In this document: piece by piece, positions 8,555 through 18,717 of the stretch
How positions within the stretch are numbered: the stretch's first letter is position 1
How the letters are laid out: each line of letters starts with the position of its first letter
Origin: Roseovarius sp.
Lineage (GTDB): Bacteria; Pseudomonadota; Alphaproteobacteria; Rhodobacterales; Rhodobacteraceae
DNA: 64,000 nucleotides
Direction of reading: 5' to 3'
NCBI GenBank assembly: GCA_027493545.1
Contig: JAOSKR010000002.1
Location: forward strand, 930,001 to 994,000
Notes under the pieces: model-generated
Databases searched by the model: none
Seen by the model: only the letters and a program-made list of their open reading frames with translations
Told to the model about the DNA's origin: nothing
Program-made: the position numbers and the translations under genes

Positions 8555-9496
8555 TCATGCCCGCAGGCTTTCGGCGGCGGCCGCCACATCCGCCGGCGCG
8601 CCCACCGCGCGGGTCGCGATGGTGCGGTCGATGCGCCGCACCATGCCGCTCAGCGCCTTGCCGGCACCGATCTCCCAGATCTCGTCCACCCCGGCGCGGC
8701 CCATGTATTCCACCGATTCCCGCCAGCGTACCGCGCCGGTGACCTGTTCGACCAGCAGCGCGCGGATGGTATCGGGATCGCTCACCGCCTCGGCGCGCAC
8801 ATTCGCCACCAGCGGCACCCGCGGCGCCACGATCTCGACCCCGGCCAGCGCCGCTTGCATCGCCCTGGCGGCGGGCTCCATCAGCGCGCAGTGAAAGGGC
8901 GCGCTCACCGGCAGCAGCATCGCGCGCTTGGCGCCATGTTCCTTTGCCACATCGACCGCGCGCTCGACCGCCGCGCGCGTGCCCGACACCACCACCTGGC
9001 CCGGATCGTTGTCGTTGGCGGCCTGCAGCACCTCGCCCCGGGCCGCCTCAAGGGCGACCTTGCGTACCGCCGCCAGGTCGAGTCCGAGGATCGCCGCCAT
9101 CGCGCCCTCGCCCACCGGCACCGCCGCCTGCATCGCCCGCCCGCGCACCCGCAGGAGCCGCGCGGTGTCGGCCACGCTCAGCGCGCCGGCGGCGGCGAGC
9201 GCCGAGTATTCGCCCAGCGAGTGCCCCGCCACCATCGCCGCAGCCTCGATCCCCGCGCCTTCGGCCTCGAGCGCCCTCAGCGCCGCCAGCGATGTCGCCA
9301 TCAGCGCCGGCTGCGCGTTCTCGGTCAGCGTGAGCTCGTCCTGCGCGCCCTCCCAAATGAGCGCGCTGAGCTTTTCCCCCAGCGCCTCGTCGACCTCGTC
9401 GAAAACCGCCCTGGCCGCGGGATAGGCCCGGGCGAGGTCGTGGCCCATGCCCACCGTCTGCGCCCCCTGGCCCGGAAACACGAATGCTCGGCTCAT
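8555..9496 (-). CDS. fabD: Malonyl-CoA:ACP transacylase
   Basis: Transfers malonyl from CoA to ACP to feed chain elongation. The 313-residue protein opens MSRAFVFPGQGAQTVGMG, has the GHSLGEYSAL nucleophile elbow with the catalytic Ser, and the SAPFHCALM motif with the catalytic His. The start at 9496 is fixed by the family opening and by GGAGG about ten bases upstream; the open frame extends much further upstream but there is no reason to use it. First gene of the fabD-fabG pair, divergent from the b561 gene at 9656. Confidence 0.96.
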   Translation of the reverse strand: MSRAFVFPGQGAQTVGMGHDLARAYPAARAVFDEVDEALGEKLSALIWEGAQDELTLTENAQPALMATSLAALRALEAEGAGIEAAAMVAGHSLGEYSALAAAGALSVADTARLLRVRGRAMQAAVPVGEGAMAAILGLDLAAVRKVALEAARGEVLQAANDNDPGQVVVSGTRAAVERAVDVAKEHGAKRAMLLPVSAPFHCALMEPAARAMQAALAGVEIVAPRVPLVANVRAEAVSDPDTIRALLVEQVTGAVRWRESVEYMGRAGVDEIWEIGAGKALSGMVRRIDRTIATRAVGAPADVAAAAESLRA

Positions 9497-9655
9497 CTCG
9501 CGGATATCCTCCCTGACGTTTCTCCTCCGATAGCGCGCCGGCGCCGGCGAGGCAACGCCCGCCCGCATCCGCGCACCGCGCCTGTGCGCGGATTGTGGTT
9601 GCCAGACGCCGCCGCCGGCATAGGCTGAAAGGTCTGAAAAACCGGAGCTTCGCGC

Positions 9656-10876
9656 ATGGCCCTGACCAACACCGCCAAGAGCTACGGCGCCGTCACCAAG
9701 GGATTTCACTGGCTGACCGCGCTGCTTGTGCTCACCGTGATCCCGCTGGGGCTCGTGGCGAGCGATCTGGCGCAGGATCTGCGCAACCCCGGCATCGGCG
9801 CGACCGACGCCCTGGCCGCCCGCGCCACGCTGCTCTTCTCGATCCACAAGACCCTTGGCGTCGCGATCTTCCTCATGGCGCTGGCGCGCATCCTCTGGGG
9901 GCTCGCCCAGCCCCGGCCGGGACTGCTGAACGGCGACCGGCCGGCCGAGGCGGCGCTGGCGGCCAGCATGCACTGGCTGCTCTACGGCTCGCTCATCGTG
10001 GTGCCGCTCTCGGGGTGGGTACATCATGCCGCCACCACCGGCTTGGCGCCGATCTGGTGGCCGTTCGGCCAGTCGCTGCCCTTCGTGCCCGAATCAGAGG
10101 CTGTCGCCAACTTCGCCGCCACCTTGCACTACGTTCTGCAATGGGTGCTGATCGGCGCGCTGACGCTGCACGCCCTCGGCGCGTTCAAGCACCATTTCAT
10201 CGACCGTGACGCCACCCTGCGCCGGATGCTGCCCGGTCACGCCCCTGCCGAGCCCACCGCCGCCCAGCCGGGGCAGGCGCTGCCCGTCCTGGTGGCGGTG
10301 ACGGTCTGGGCGGTGACGCTGGGCGGAGCCGGCGCGCTGGGCTGGTTCGCGCCCGAAGGCCGCGCGCCGCAGACCCGGCTGGCGGCGGTGACAAGCGACT
10401 GGCAGGTCTCCGACGGCACGCTCTCGATCGCCGTCAACCTGATGGGCTCGACGGTCACCGGGAAATTCGCCGACTGGACCGCCGACATCGCCTATTCCGA
10501 AACGCCCGATGCCGCAGGCCGTCACGGCGACGTCACGGTCACGGTCGCGATCCCGTCGCTGACGCTCGGCTCGGTCACCGATCAGGCGATGACGGCGGCG
10601 TATTTCGACGCCGAAGGCTTTCCGACCGCCACCTTCGCGGCCGACCTGCTGGCTCTTGACGGCGGCCACGTCGCCCGCGGCACGCTGACCATCAAGGGCC
10701 ATTCCGTGCCGGTCGAGATGCCGTTTTCGCTCGCGCTCGTGAACGCCACCGCCACCGCCGAGGGACACCTCAGCGTCGACCGGCGCAGCTTCGGCATCGG
10801 GACCGGCACGACCGACGCCGACACGCTGGGCTTTACCGTCGACGTCGCCTTTCTCCTCACCGCCGGGCGGCGCTGA
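9656..10876 (+). CDS. Cytochrome b561 / YceI fusion protein
   Basis: A 406-residue fusion. Residues 1-200 are a four-helix cytochrome b561 of the CybB type with candidate haem histidines in FHWLTA, IHKTLG, HWLLYG and ALHALGAFKHHF. After a linker and a further membrane helix (about 215-232) comes a periplasmic YceI lipocalin-like domain (about 240-400) with SLTLGSVTDQAMTAAYFDAEGFPTATF and GTLTIKGHSVPVEMPF. YceI domains bind long isoprenoids, so a quinone-linked electron transfer role is plausible but unproven. It faces a separate yceI gene across a terminator. The fusion architecture is known in this order. Confidence 0.9.
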   Translation: MALTNTAKSYGAVTKGFHWLTALLVLTVIPLGLVASDLAQDLRNPGIGATDALAARATLLFSIHKTLGVAIFLMALARILWGLAQPRPGLLNGDRPAEAALAASMHWLLYGSLIVVPLSGWVHHAATTGLAPIWWPFGQSLPFVPESEAVANFAATLHYVLQWVLIGALTLHALGAFKHHFIDRDATLRRMLPGHAPAEPTAAQPGQALPVLVAVTVWAVTLGGAGALGWFAPEGRAPQTRLAAVTSDWQVSDGTLSIAVNLMGSTVTGKFADWTADIAYSETPDAAGRHGDVTVTVAIPSLTLGSVTDQAMTAAYFDAEGFPTATFAADLLALDGGHVARGTLTIKGHSVPVEMPFSLALVNATATAEGHLSVDRRSFGIGTGTTDADTLGFTVDVAFLLTAGRR

Positions 10877-10907
10877 GACGCCGGACCGAACCGCCGGGTG
10901 CGCAAAC

Positions 10908-10941
10908 CGAAAAACGGCGGCCGGGACATTCCCGACCGCCG
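10908..10941 (-). terminator. Rho-independent terminator of the yceI gene
   Basis: Inverted repeat 10915-10941 (GGCGGcCGGGA facing TCCCGaCCGCC, one mismatch, three-base loop) followed on the minus strand by TTTTT. It sits 25 bases after the yceI stop, between two convergent genes. Confidence 0.85.
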
Positions 10942-10965
10942 CACTCTCACCGATTGCAGCCTTGT

Positions 10966-11538
10966 TCAGTCCGCCTTGCCGGCCTCGATCGAGATCACCA
11001 CCTCGACCTCGTCGCTGATTGCCGGGGCAAACATGTCCAGCCCGAAATCCGACCGCTTCACCATCGCGGTGGCGTCGAACCCGGCCCAGGGCTTGCCGGC
11101 CATGGGATGATCGGCGGCCTTGTTCAACCGCGCGTCGAGCACCACCTCGCGGGTCACCCCGTTCATGGTCAGATCGCCGGTGATCTTCGCGGTCTCATCC
11201 CCGGTCACCTCGATCCCGGTCGAGACGAAGGTGACCATGTCGCCTTCGGCAGCGCCGAAAAACTCTTCGGACATGAAATGCCCGAGCCGTTCCTGCCAGC
11301 CGGTAAACATCGACATCACCGGAATCGCCACCTCGACTGACGAATTCGCCGGATCCTCCCGGTCGAACATGATCGCGCCCTCGAAGCCGGCGAACATGTT
11401 GTAAGTAGTTGAAAACCCGAGGTGGTTGTAGCTGAACACAACCTGGCTGTGGGCCGGTTCGAGGATGTATTTCTCGGGGGCGGCCAGAGCACCGCCGGCC
11501 ATCAGGGCCAGGGTCGTGGCTGTCACGATCGTCTTCAT
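10966..11538 (-). CDS. Periplasmic YceI family protein
   Basis: A 190-residue secreted lipocalin-fold protein. A signal peptide is clear (MKTIVTATTLALMAGGALA, cleavage before APEK), followed by the YceI pattern YILEPAHSQVVFSYNHLGFS, ITGDLTMNGVTREVVLDARL and KRSDFGLDMF. Start at 11538 has GGAG upstream. YceI proteins bind isoprenoid quinone-like molecules; the ligand here is unknown. The adjacent gene carries a second YceI domain fused to cytochrome b561, so the two may act on the same lipid or redox pathway. Confidence 0.92.
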   Translation of the reverse strand: MKTIVTATTLALMAGGALAAPEKYILEPAHSQVVFSYNHLGFSTTYNMFAGFEGAIMFDREDPANSSVEVAIPVMSMFTGWQERLGHFMSEEFFGAAEGDMVTFVSTGIEVTGDETAKITGDLTMNGVTREVVLDARLNKAADHPMAGKPWAGFDATAMVKRSDFGLDMFAPAISDEVEVVISIEAGKAD

Positions 11539-11702
11539 GGTGCAATCTCCTGCAGGTAAGTTCGGAACAATGGCCATAAGATTAGGTGGACGGCGCCCCG
11601 AATCAATCCGGCACCGCTCAACAGCCCCTGTTGAGAAAGGAACAGACCTTTGCTCCCGCGCCGGGGCAAACGGCACAGGGCCGCATGCCGGTGCAGGGCC
11701 GC

Positions 11703-12209
11703 TCAGACCAGCGCCAGCGCCTGACGGATCGCCCGCGCCCGCGCGCGACCGGCGACCGGAACCGAGACCACCACCCGGCCCTCGCCGTCACGGGCCGTGA
11801 AGGTGCCGTCGCGCAGGCTGATTTCGGACATCTGATCCAGCCCGTGGCGCCCGGTCAGGAACACGCGCCCGCGCGAATCGATATCATAGGTGCGGATTTC
11901 GCGGCTTCGGGTGTCGATCTCGGCCCGTCCGCGCGTGGTCCGGGCAGACAGCGTGCCCAGCACGACCGCGCCGATTCCGAAAAGGCCCAGCGACGCCCCG
12001 AGCCTGATCAGCCGTTCGGCATGATCGACCGAGGGAAACGCCCAGATGCCCGCCGCCGCCAGCATCAGCCCGAGCCCCGCGCAAAGGATCAGGGCGTTGC
12101 GCCAGAGCATCCCCGCTCCACCGGTGGTTCCAACCGGTTCACGCAGCTCCGCGCGGCGCTCGAAAGCCTCGAAATTCTCGGCCAGATCAGGCAAACTGGT
12201 CATGGTCAT
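11703..12209 (-). CDS. Membrane protein of unknown function
   Basis: A 168-residue protein I do not recognise. After a charged N-terminus (LPDLAENFEAFERRAELREP) come two hydrophobic helices (about residues 32-52 and 64-84), then a soluble C-terminal half with a beta-rich look (RAEIDTRSREIRTYDIDSRG, GTFTARDGEGRVVVSVPV). The C-terminal part resembles small PH-like or immunoglobulin-like domains attached to a membrane hairpin, but there is no diagnostic motif. The start at 12209 has AAGGAG in good position; a second ATG lies two codons inside. It is divergent from the rpsF promoter. Confidence 0.72.
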   Translation of the reverse strand: MTMTSLPDLAENFEAFERRAELREPVGTTGGAGMLWRNALILCAGLGLMLAAAGIWAFPSVDHAERLIRLGASLGLFGIGAVVLGTLSARTTRGRAEIDTRSREIRTYDIDSRGRVFLTGRHGLDQMSEISLRDGTFTARDGEGRVVVSVPVAGRARARAIRQALALV

Positions 12210-12323
12210 GGTGGCCGCTCCTTTTGCGATTCCGGGCCCGCACCGGGTCTCGCATCGAAAACTGCCGGCAATGGGGCGGCGCGGGGGCGATATCCCGACA
12301 TGTTCGGGACCAGCTTGCGGCCC

Positions 12324-12352
12324 TTGCCCCGACGCGCGATCCATCGTATACG
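12324..12352 (+). promoter_or_regulatory. Candidate promoter of the rpsF operon
   Basis: TTGCCC (12324-12329) and TATACG (12347-12352) with a 17-base spacer, about 110 bases upstream of rpsF, leaving a leader of roughly 100 bases. Confidence 0.5.
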
Positions 12353-12414
12353 CGCCAATCCTTTCGCAAACGTTGTGAACCGCGCAGTCTCTCGTGGACG
12401 GGCCGCGAAAGGGT

Positions 12415-12431
12415 CAAAGGGCCCGCCTTTG
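12415..12431 (+). promoter_or_regulatory. Leader hairpin before rpsF
   Basis: CAAAGG and CCTTTG enclose a GCCCG loop within the rpsF leader, ending 29 bases before the start codon. S6:S18 operons in many bacteria are autoregulated through a leader RNA bound by the S6-S18 complex; whether this hairpin belongs to that motif cannot be decided by eye. Confidence 0.3.
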
Positions 12432-12460
12432 AAATGCGCCTCGAAAGAAACGGAGATCGC

Positions 12461-12832
12461 ATGCCGCTCTACGAGCATGTACTGATTGCGCGCCAGGACC
12501 TGTCGGGCGCGCAGGCCGAAGGCCTCATCGAACATTTCGGCACCGTCCTCGCCGACAACGGCGGCAAGCTCGTCGACAGCGAGTACTGGGGCGTCAAGAC
12601 GATGGCCTACAAGATCAACAAGAACCGCAAGGGCCACTATGCCTTTCTCAGGACCGACGCGCCGGCGCCGGCGGTGCACGAGATGGAGCGCCTGATGCGC
12701 CTGCACGACGACGTCATGCGCGTGCTGACGATCAAGGTCGATGCCCACAAGGAGCTGCCCTCGGTGCAGATGCAAAAGCGCGAAGAGCGTGGCGACCGCG
12801 GTGACCGCGGCGACCGCCGCGACCGCCGTTGA
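12461..12832 (+). CDS. rpsF: 30S ribosomal protein bS6
   Basis: A 123-residue small-subunit protein that pairs with bS18 on the platform. The family opening MPLYEHVLIARQDLS and the central WGVKTMAYKINKNRKGHY are unmistakable. The C-terminus has a charged extension of Gly-Asp-Arg repeats (RGDRGDRGDRRDRR), as often seen in alphaproteobacteria. The start codon follows a GGAG element. First gene of the conserved rpsF-rpsR-rplI operon. Confidence 0.97.
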   Translation: MPLYEHVLIARQDLSGAQAEGLIEHFGTVLADNGGKLVDSEYWGVKTMAYKINKNRKGHYAFLRTDAPAPAVHEMERLMRLHDDVMRVLTIKVDAHKELPSVQMQKREERGDRGDRGDRRDRR

Positions 12833-12861
12833 TCGCCCGAGTGAAGAAAGGACAGTAAACC

Positions 12862-13089
12862 ATGGCCGTAAAACCGTTTTTCCGCCGCCGCAAGGTCTGC
12901 CCGTTCTCGGGCGACGACGCGCCCGAGATCGACTACAAGGACACAAGGCTGCTGCAGCGCTACATTTCCGAGCGGGGCAAGATCGTGCCCTCGCGGATCA
13001 CCGCAGTCTCGTCCAAGAAGCAGCGTGAACTGGCCCGTGCGATCAAGCGCGCGCGCTTTCTCGCGCTTCTGCCCTACGCCGTGAAGTAA
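12862..13089 (+). CDS. rpsR: 30S ribosomal protein bS18
   Basis: A 75-residue basic protein, partner of bS6. The typical core is visible: [28 protein letters not shown], and the C-terminal [22 protein letters not shown] precedes the ATG. It sits 29 bases after rpsF and 12 bases before rplI, the standard order. Confidence 0.97.
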   Translation: MAVKPFFRRRKVCPFSGDDAPEIDYKDTRLLQRYISERGKIVPSRITAVSSKKQRELARAIKRARFLALLPYAVK

Positions 13090-13101
13090 GGAGGAACCCC
13101 C

Positions 13102-13722
13102 ATGCAAGTCATCCTTCTCGAACGTGTCGCCAAGCTGGGCCAGATGGGCGAGGTGGTCGACGTCAAGCCGGGCTTCGCGCGCAACTTCCTGCTGCCACAG
13201 GGCAAGGCGCTGTCGGCATCCGCCGCCAACATCGCCCGCTTCGAGGCCGACAAGGTCCAGTTCGAAACCCGCAACCTGGAGAGCCGCAAGGAAGCCGAGA
13301 AACTGGCCGAAACGCTCGACGGGCAGAAATTCGTCGTGATTCGCCGGGCCTCCGACGCCGGCTCGCTCTACGGTTCGGTCACCACCCGCGACGTCGCCGA
13401 TGCCGCCACCGAGGCCGGCTTCACCGTCGATCGCAGGCAGGTGGTGATGCCCGGCCCGATCAAGGAACTGGGACTGCACGCCGTCACCATGACGCTGCAC
13501 CCCGAGGTGGAGGTCACCATCACCCTCAACGTTGCCCGCTCGACCGAGGAAGCCGAGCTTCAGGCCAGCGGCCGGACCATCCAGGAGGCCGCCGCCGAGG
13601 AAGAGCAGGCCGCCGATTTCGAGATTGCCGAGCTTTTCGACGATATCGGATCCGCCGCCGCCGACGACGACGACCTCGCCGAAGCGGTGGAAGAGGTACT
13701 GCCCGAGGACACCGATCGGTAA
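13102..13722 (+). CDS. rplI: 50S ribosomal protein bL9
   Basis: A 206-residue large-subunit protein. The N-terminal domain is diagnostic ([37 protein letters not shown]), followed by the long connecting helix rich in Glu, Lys and Arg, and the C-terminal domain with [12 protein letters not shown]. It carries an acidic tail of about 50 residues ([17 protein letters not shown] and beyond) beyond the usual length, common in this group. AAGGAGG precedes the start. Last gene of the operon, followed by a hairpin. Confidence 0.96.
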   Translation: MQVILLERVAKLGQMGEVVDVKPGFARNFLLPQGKALSASAANIARFEADKVQFETRNLESRKEAEKLAETLDGQKFVVIRRASDAGSLYGSVTTRDVADAATEAGFTVDRRQVVMPGPIKELGLHAVTMTLHPEVEVTITLNVARSTEEAELQASGRTIQEAAAEEEQAADFEIAELFDDIGSAAADDDDLAEAVEEVLPEDTDR

Positions 13723-13782
13723 TCACCCGACCCCGGAATCCGCAAGATCGAAAGACGGCCCCCGGATTGCCCGAGACCGGGA

Positions 13783-13825
13783 TCGCGCCCGACCCTGACC
13801 CTAGGGCGGGCGCGACTTCATTTTA
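13783..13825 (+). terminator. Probable terminator of the rpsF-rpsR-rplI operon
   Basis: TCGCGCCC (13783-13790) and GGGCGCGA (13808-13815) form an eight-base stem, with a further internal CCCT/AGGG pairing, followed after a few bases by TTTT. The remaining gap to the Hint gene (13826-14079) shows no ORF with coding character. Confidence 0.6.
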
Positions 13826-14079
13826 TGTATCAACCTGTTGCAGGATTTCCGCACCACTGTGCCGGCGCGGCTGGCTGGACTGCGCCCCTCGCTCGGGGGC
13901 GGCGCCCACCTGTTCTGATCGCAGGCACCGTTGCGCCCGGGCAGGGCTCTGAGCTGACCGCCACCCCCGGCGCGTCCCCGGGAGCCGCCTCGCCACCCTC
14001 CTCAGAAAAGGCGCGACATTAACCGAATGTTGCCGTATTGTGGTGGAAAAACCGAGGCAGAATACAGCAGGAACCGCAC

Positions 14080-14569
14080 ATGAAAACGGCATTCGTTCGG
14101 CAGGACGGGGGCACGCTTTCCCCCTCTCGACACCCGCGAGGACACGGGCCTTCTGGGGCCGTCGCTGATCATGACACTCGATGGCGAACGGCCGGTGGAC
14201 GGATTGCGCCCCGGCACCCGCATCATCACCCGCGACAGCGGCACCGCCGTGCTGCGCAGCATCCGCCGCCGGCGGATCGTGGCGCGCTCGGTCCATGTAC
14301 GCGCCGGATCGCTGGGCCACAACCGGCCCGAACACGACGCCATCCTCGCCGCCGGCCAGCCGGTGCTGGTGCGCGACTGGCGCGCGCAGGCGCTGTTTGG
14401 CGCGCCACAGGCGCTGGTGCCGGCCGAACGGCTGGCGGATGGCGAATTCGTCACCCTGCGCGACCCGGCGCCGATGGTGGTCCATGACCTCGCCTTCGAC
14501 ACCCCGCACGTGCTCTATGTCGACGGGCTCGAACTCGCCAGCGCGCTTGTCCGGTATGCGACGACCTGA
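14080..14569 (+). CDS. Hint (Hedgehog/intein) domain protein, single frameshift
   Basis: A small protein of the Hint_2 type, abundant in Rhodobacteraceae and related to intein autoprocessing domains. The N-terminal stretch MKTAFVRQDGGTL is in one frame; the remainder (LDTREDTGLLGPSLIMTLDG, RPGTRIITRDSGTAVLRSI, HNRPEHDAILAAGQPVLVRD, APHVLYVDGLEL-like end) is in another. Removing one C from the run at 14120-14124 joins them into 162 residues. No extein or secretion signal is visible and the usual catalytic cysteine at the Hint start is absent, so splicing is unlikely. Function is unknown. It converges on nnr. Confidence 0.75.
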
Positions 14570-14598
14570 ACCGCTTTGACCAGTTCCCTCCAGGAAGC

Positions 14599-14634
14599 GT
14601 GGAAATCCCGGGGCTTCGGCCCCGGGGTTTCCAC
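14599..14634. terminator. Shared hairpin between convergent genes
   Basis: A 16-base stem with one mismatch (GTGGAAAtCCCGGGGC facing GCCCCGGGgTTTCCAC) and a TTCG tetraloop lies between the Hint gene and nnr, ending three bases before the nnr stop. No T tail on either side; the very stable UUCG-type loop suggests a bidirectional terminator or 3'-end protector. Confidence 0.6.
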
Positions 14635-14637
14635 CAA

Positions 14638-16704
<2,067 letters not shown>

Positions 16705-16752
16705 GCTGGCGGCGGCCACCGGAATTACCCCAAGTCAAGAGGACGACACACC

Positions 16753-18159
16753 ATGAGCGCACAGGATATGCTCAACCTGATCCGCGAAGAAGAAGTCGAC
16801 TATGTCGACATCCGCTTCACCGACCCGCGCGGCCGGCTGCAGCACGTCACCGTGCTGGCCGACCAGGTCGACGAGGATTTCCTCGAGGAAGGCTTCATGT
16901 TCGATGGCTCGTCGATCGCCGGCTGGAAGTCGATCGAGGCCTCCGACATGAAGCTGCTGCCCGACACGGAAAGCGGCTACATCGACCCCTTCTATGCCGA
17001 AAAGACGCTGTGCGTGCACTGTTCGGTGGTCGAGCCCGACACCGGCGAGCCCTACAACCGCGACCCGCGCGGCACCGCCGAAAAGGCCGAGGCCTATCTC
17101 AAATCCTCGGGCATCGGCGACGAGTTCTTCGTCGGACCCGAGGCCGAGTTCTTTCTCTTCGACGACGTCCGCTTTTCCAACACCATCAACAAGGTCTCCT
17201 ACGAGGTCGACGCGATGGACGGGTCGTGGAACTCGGACACCGAATACGAGATGGGCAACATGGGCCACCGCCCCGGCCTCAAGGGCGGTTATTTCCCGGT
17301 CAACCCCACCGACGACGCCCAGGACATCCGCTCCGAGATGCTCTCGACGATGAAGCGGCTCGGCATGAAGGTCGACAAGCACCATCACGAGGTGGGCTCG
17401 TGCCAGCACGAACTGGGGCTGATCTTCGGCACCCTGACCCGTCAGGCCGACGAGATGCAAAAGCACAAGTACGTCATCCACAACGTCGCCCAGGCCTATG
17501 GCAAGACCGCGACCTTCATGCCCAAGCCGATCGCCGGCGACAACGGCTCGGGCATGCATGTGAACATGTCGATCTGGAAGGAGGGCAAGCCGCTCTTTGC
17601 CGGCGACAAGTACGCCGATCTCAGCCAGGAGGCGCTGTGGTTCATCGGCGGCATCCTCAGGCACGCCAGGACGCTCAATGCCTTCACCAACCCCACCACC
17701 AACAGCTACAAGCGCCTGGTCCCGGGGTTCGAGGCGCCGGTGCTCCGCGCCTATTCGGCGCGCAACCGCTCGGGCTGCGTACGCATCCCCTGGACCGAGA
17801 GCCCCAAGGCCAAGCGCGTCGAGGCCCGTTTCCCCGACCCCGCCGCCAACCCCTACCTGGCGTTCTCGGCGCTCCTGATGGCCGGGCTCGACGGCATCAA
17901 GTCCAAGACCGACCCGGGCGAGGCGATGGACAAGAACCTCTACGACCTGCCGGCCGAAGAGCTCGAAGGCATCCCCACCGTCTGCGGCTCGCTGCGCGAG
18001 GCCATCGAGGCGCTCAGCTCCGATCACGCCTTCCTGCTGGCGGGCGATGTCTTTACCCGCGACCAGATCGACGGCTACATCGAGCTCAAGATGCAGGAGG
18101 TCGTGCGCTACGAACAGACCCCGCACCCGGTCGAGTTCCAGATGTACTACAGCTGCTGA
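16753..18159 (+). CDS. glnA: Glutamine synthetase type I
   Basis: ATP-dependent amidation of glutamate, dodecameric GSI. The 468-residue protein contains [18 protein letters not shown], the metal-binding [41 protein letters not shown], the ATP-site [12 protein letters not shown] and [10 protein letters not shown]. The adenylylation motif [10 protein letters not shown] with the regulatory Tyr is present, consistent with GSI-beta regulation by PII through GlnE. AGAGGA precedes the start. Confidence 0.98.
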   Translation: MSAQDMLNLIREEEVDYVDIRFTDPRGRLQHVTVLADQVDEDFLEEGFMFDGSSIAGWKSIEASDMKLLPDTESGYIDPFYAEKTLCVHCSVVEPDTGEPYNRDPRGTAEKAEAYLKSSGIGDEFFVGPEAEFFLFDDVRFSNTINKVSYEVDAMDGSWNSDTEYEMGNMGHRPGLKGGYFPVNPTDDAQDIRSEMLSTMKRLGMKVDKHHHEVGSCQHELGLIFGTLTRQADEMQKHKYVIHNVAQAYGKTATFMPKPIAGDNGSGMHVNMSIWKEGKPLFAGDKYADLSQEALWFIGGILRHARTLNAFTNPTTNSYKRLVPGFEAPVLRAYSARNRSGCVRIPWTESPKAKRVEARFPDPAANPYLAFSALLMAGLDGIKSKTDPGEAMDKNLYDLPAEELEGIPTVCGSLREAIEALSSDHAFLLAGDVFTRDQIDGYIELKMQEVVRYEQTPHPVEFQMYYSC

Positions 18160-18182
18160 ACCGCCCGGCAACGACACGTGCA

Positions 18183-18205
18183 GGGGCGCCCCGGCGGGGC
18201 GCCCC
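18183..18205 (+). terminator. GC-rich hairpin after glnA
   Basis: Two copies of GGGGCGCCCC (18183-18192 and 18196-18205) form a strong hairpin 24 bases past the glnA stop. There is no T run, so it may be a weak terminator or a 3'-end stabiliser. The rest of 18206-18617 holds no ORF with coding character and no structure that I can name. Confidence 0.45.
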
Positions 18206-18617
18206 CCGGCCCGCGCCGCGATGACGTTGGGGCGCGATTGCCGCCAAGGGCCGCGCCGCCGGCAAGAAGCACGCCTGGCGACAGGGGGAATGACGCGGAT
18301 CGGGATTGGTGACGCGCCTGAAAACAACGCGATCAAGCCATGTATCCCGTCCGGAAACGGCTGCAAGATACCCATCCGGCACCACCGGGACGTGCCGCGT
18401 CAAGTCAGACCCGCCCCTGCCCCTTCCATCATCCACGGATGCCTCAAGGCCGCCTTCGACACCCGGTCAAGGTTCCCTGCGAGAGAGCCGGAACACCGTC
18501 CCCGCCGAAACCGCGTTTTCGGGAAATACCTCTCTCAGGCTGTGAAAAACAGTGCTGTCGCGCTACAGTCACATCTGGCGGTTATCGGCAACATGGCGTG
18601 ACGCCCCGAGAAAAAGA

Positions 18618-18646
18618 TTGAACTGAACCGGCCGGTTCAGCATAAG
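18618..18646 (+). promoter_or_regulatory. Promoter with nested 18-bp palindromic operator
   Basis: TTGAAC (18618-18623) and CATAAG (18641-18646) are spaced exactly 17 bases apart, and the spacer is filled by the perfect palindrome CTGAACCGGCCGGTTCAG (18623-18640). This is the classic layout of a TetR-type repressor site occluding a promoter. It lies 72 bases before the efflux operon. No regulator gene is present nearby in the window. Confidence 0.65.
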
Positions 18647-18717
18647 AACCTGTTGCAATCCCCGGTCATGTCCCCATCTGGTCGGACACCCGGACCGTTC
18701 GAGCCGAAAGAGATCAG

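Noticed and set aside
16735-18375. 546-codon minus-strand frame
   Set aside because: Antisense of glnA, no motif.
18206-18617. Possible regulator gene upstream of the efflux operon
   Set aside because: I looked for a TetR-like helix-turn-helix on both strands; the frames are short and low-complexity.
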